Source of the DNA: Candidatus Endomicrobium labiotermitis
GTDB lineage: Bacteria > Elusimicrobiota > Endomicrobiia > Endomicrobiales > Endomicrobiaceae
Assembly: GCA_009778965.1 (NCBI GenBank)
Contig: WRFE01000002.1
Coordinates: forward strand, 1 to 64,000
Direction of reading: 5' to 3'
Length of the DNA stretch: 64,000 bases
Of the stretch, positions 62,267-64,000 are shown one piece after another (position 1 is the first letter of the stretch; each line of letters begins with the position of its first letter). Both the position numbers and the translations under genes were made by a program. The notes beneath the pieces were generated by a model. That model was not told the DNA's origin. It searched no databases and saw nothing but the letters and a program-made list of their open reading frames with translations.

Positions 62267-64000
62267 TTACTTATTCCAAAGGTCTTTGTACGTAAAATAT
62301 GCCTTGCGAAGCTGTCTTTTAAACGTACTGTCTTTTCCATCCCCGATAGAAACTATGCCGAACCACTCTTCATAAGCATTGCCGTCAAGGAAAGGCCCCT
62401 GCATTTGAGGATGCGTATCATGCACAGACGGGTCAGAGTTTCCTTCAGCTTTCCACCATTCGTCACTCCATTCAAAAATAACGCCGCCGAGAGCATTTCC
62501 TATGCCGCCTTCAACTCCCGCCAAATTATTTGAAATGTCTGTCCAGTTGCCTTTATGATATGATGCCTGCCCTTGCTCTATTCTGGCAGTACTCCAGCCT
62601 TTTGCGTATGCCGAACATCCGTATTCCAATACAAGAGCGGGTTTTCCGTAAACATGCGCAACATCCTGCCAGATATTTCCGAAACCCTGTTCGCCTCTGT
62701 AAGAATTAAAACCGAATATATCTATATCCGGCGCCTTTTTAGCGCAAATATCTAAAAACAAAGTATCTCCGTTGTTTATTGCCACCGGTCTTTTTTGAGG
62801 ATCTAGTACTTTTATAAGTTTTGCCGCTTCGTTTGCGAACGCATAAAAAGCTTCAGGCTTTTTATCAGCATTTGCCGCGCCGCCGTAATTATTTTCGTTG
62901 CCAAGCGTCCACATCAAAATGTAAGGTTCGTCTTTATATTCCTCTACCATCTGTCTGACGCTTTCAAGCATATTTTTCTTATGCAACGGATTTTCATAAT
63001 CCGTTCCTTCATCCCACGTTGCTCCGGAACCGACAGCGTACATCCCCAAAAAATCCGTCATAATATACATAAAACCGTGTTTCTCATAACCTTCTTTTAA
63101 CAGCGCTTTATTAAGCCCGCCGTGATGAAACAATCTTAAAGTATTCGCTCCCATTGCCTGCAAAAGATTAAAATCGCCTACCGGCTTTTCATATTCTTCC
63201 CGAATATTATTTCTGTTTGTATCTACCCACGCTTCAAAAGGACCGTCTATAATTCCGTTTTTGTTGTAATCATCCCATGTCCAATCTCTGTTGTTGTTAA
63301 GCGTTCCTTTTACCGGGGAAAGACCGACTTTATTGGGCGAATAAGTTACTCCCTTTACAGTAAAAGGCTTTCCGTCCACAAGCAAAACAAAGTGATTGTT
63401 ATTATACTGAACAAGTTTTACTTTGCCTTCGCCTTGAATTTTTTTAACGCCTACTTTTGAAAGATCAATATGTTTTTGCTCAAAATCTGCCGCAGTAGCG
63501 GGTACTAACATACCGGGATTTATGGTAAAAATGTCGTTTCGGACATCATTGTCAAAACCGTTGTCTATTTGTATTTTCGCGCCTATAAGCTTAACGCCTA
63601 TTTCGGGATAGCGTTCCGTAAGATACTTAATTCTTGATATGCAGACAGGTCCTATATACCACGGCGTTTTCCACTGTGTCCAGCCGATCGCTTTAGGAAA
63701 AAAAACCAAAGCCGCATAATAGGCTTTTACGGCATGCTCGTAATTTTCGGCTCTGTCTAAAGCAAGGGCGGTAAAATAAAGTTTTACGCCCGGATCTTCT
63801 CTTACGGTTGACCACTTAAAAAAGTTAGCCTGATAATCTTCGGAATTTACAAAATCCCATTGGCTTTTTTTAAAATTTCTTTTCTTTGAAACCTTTTTAA
63901 AAGCGGGATTATTAAGAACGCTTTGAGAGTTTGGAAAAATACCTTCGCCGCTTGCTGCTCTTAATCCGTCGGAATCTTTTACGACATATTTATAATCTTT
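62267..64000 (-). CDS. Glycoside hydrolase, GH2/GH5-type TIM barrel (N-terminus beyond window)
   Basis: The track lists 480 residues from a TTG at 63709, but the frame stays open to 64000 in phase, so the true gene enters from the right edge with at least 577 residues seen. The visible N-terminal part is TPR-like (ALALDRAENYEHAVKAYYAAL). A small beta domain then carries FVLLVDGKPFTVKGVTYSP, typical before GH2-like barrels. The barrel has ANTLRLFHHGG, the acid/base glutamate in MWTLGNENNYGG, DIFGFNSYRG, and the nucleophile in PALVLEYGCSAY. It probably cleaves a beta-linked glycan. Location cannot be judged without the N-terminus. Confidence 0.83.
   Translation of the reverse strand, partial: KDYKYVVKDSDGLRAASGEGIFPNSQSVLNNPAFKKVSKKRNFKKSQWDFVNSEDYQANFFKWSTVREDPGVKLYFTALALDRAENYEHAVKAYYAALVFFPKAIGWTQWKTPWYIGPVCISRIKYLTERYPEIGVKLIGAKIQIDNGFDNDVRNDIFTINPGMLVPATAADFEQKHIDLSKVGVKKIQGEGKVKLVQYNNNHFVLLVDGKPFTVKGVTYSPNKVGLSPVKGTLNNNRDWTWDDYNKNGIIDGPFEAWVDTNRNNIREEYEKPVGDFNLLQAMGANTLRLFHHGGLNKALLKEGYEKHGFMYIMTDFLGMYAVGSGATWDEGTDYENPLHKKNMLESVRQMVEEYKDEPYILMWTLGNENNYGGAANADKKPEAFYAFANEAAKLIKVLDPQKRPVAINNGDTLFLDICAKKAPDIDIFGFNSYRGEQGFGNIWQDVAHVYGKPALVLEYGCSAYAKGWSTARIEQGQASYHKGNWTDISNNLAGVEGGIGNALGGVIFEWSDEWWKAEGNSDPSVHDTHPQMQGPFLDGNAYEEWFGIVSIGDGKDSTFKRQLRKAYFTYKDLWNK

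Overview
The window is AT-rich DNA from a Gram-negative, probably anaerobic and fermentative bacterium. The Gram-negative call rests on an autotransporter, beta-barrel outer-membrane proteins, lipoproteins, MltD and Tat genes. Fermentation is suggested by L-lactate dehydrogenase beside gap and pgk. The giant ChaN/TraB-like protein, the GT-C membrane protein and the overall gene style resemble Elusimicrobiota (Endomicrobia-like), but that placement is an inference and was not tested by any search.

Layout. 1-4525: a giant, incomplete exported/membrane protein on the minus strand that the ORF track misses because it has no stop inside the window. 4585-8933: rsmG, a small beta-barrel protein and a repeat-rich autotransporter. 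8934-9690: gene remnants, including the tail of a serine recombinase, beside tRNA-Gly. 9689-14261: tRNA-Gly, tRNA-Leu, secG, pgk, gap and ldh, all on minus. 14362-21356: fmdB-like zinc ribbon, GT-C membrane protein, dnaE, serS and tRNA-Arg. 21500-25670: an accessory segment right after tRNA-Arg, with a DnaB-C-domain ATPase behind a perfect palindrome, a DJ-1/PfpI protein, and a compositionally distinct overlapping pair (PD-(D/E)XK-like protein plus beta-CASP/RNase J-like metallohydrolase). 25696-29444: a Crp/Fnr-led stress or redox operon (rhodanese, isochorismatase-type hydrolase, pirin, CDGSH Fe-S protein). 29513-37068: small membrane proteins, an MBL enzyme, GH5, Nfu, a phosphodiesterase, a VIT1/CCC1 transporter, a cation antiporter, an MFS transporter and a GNAT enzyme. 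37180-44838: exported proteins of a duplicated unknown family, MltD, a ZIP transporter, a beta-barrel protein, homoserine dehydrogenase, an aminotransferase and HU. 45251-48515: TrpB2, a short pyruvate kinase and a HepT/MntA pair. 48530-57004: a tightly coupled glycan gene cluster whose proteins share a short repeated N-terminal module. 57148-60862: a Tat cluster in which tatA and tatC follow two redox proteins bearing twin-arginine motifs. 61019-64000: a DUF1893 lipoprotein, a sugar O-acetyltransferase and a partial glycoside hydrolase.

Between genes the window carries many dispersed short repeats. They include palindromes of the GTCATTCCGGGCTTGA type, GAGCGAAGC palindromes, GATGAGAAGATGAG inverted repeats, GTGGAGTTTGAAGAGTG segments, AACAATTAACAAAT low-complexity runs, and a roughly 155-base element found twice (upstream of gap and upstream of trpB2). 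Strong intrinsic terminators close several transcription units.

The items most worth a second look are the giant multi-domain protein with its internally duplicated membrane module, the nuclease-like/beta-CASP pair in the post-tRNA-Arg segment, the shared GIxxFKK module of the glycan cluster, and the Tat cluster with an internal twin-arginine signal in a fused NapH/NapG-like protein. All work was done by eye; no database search or structure prediction was run.
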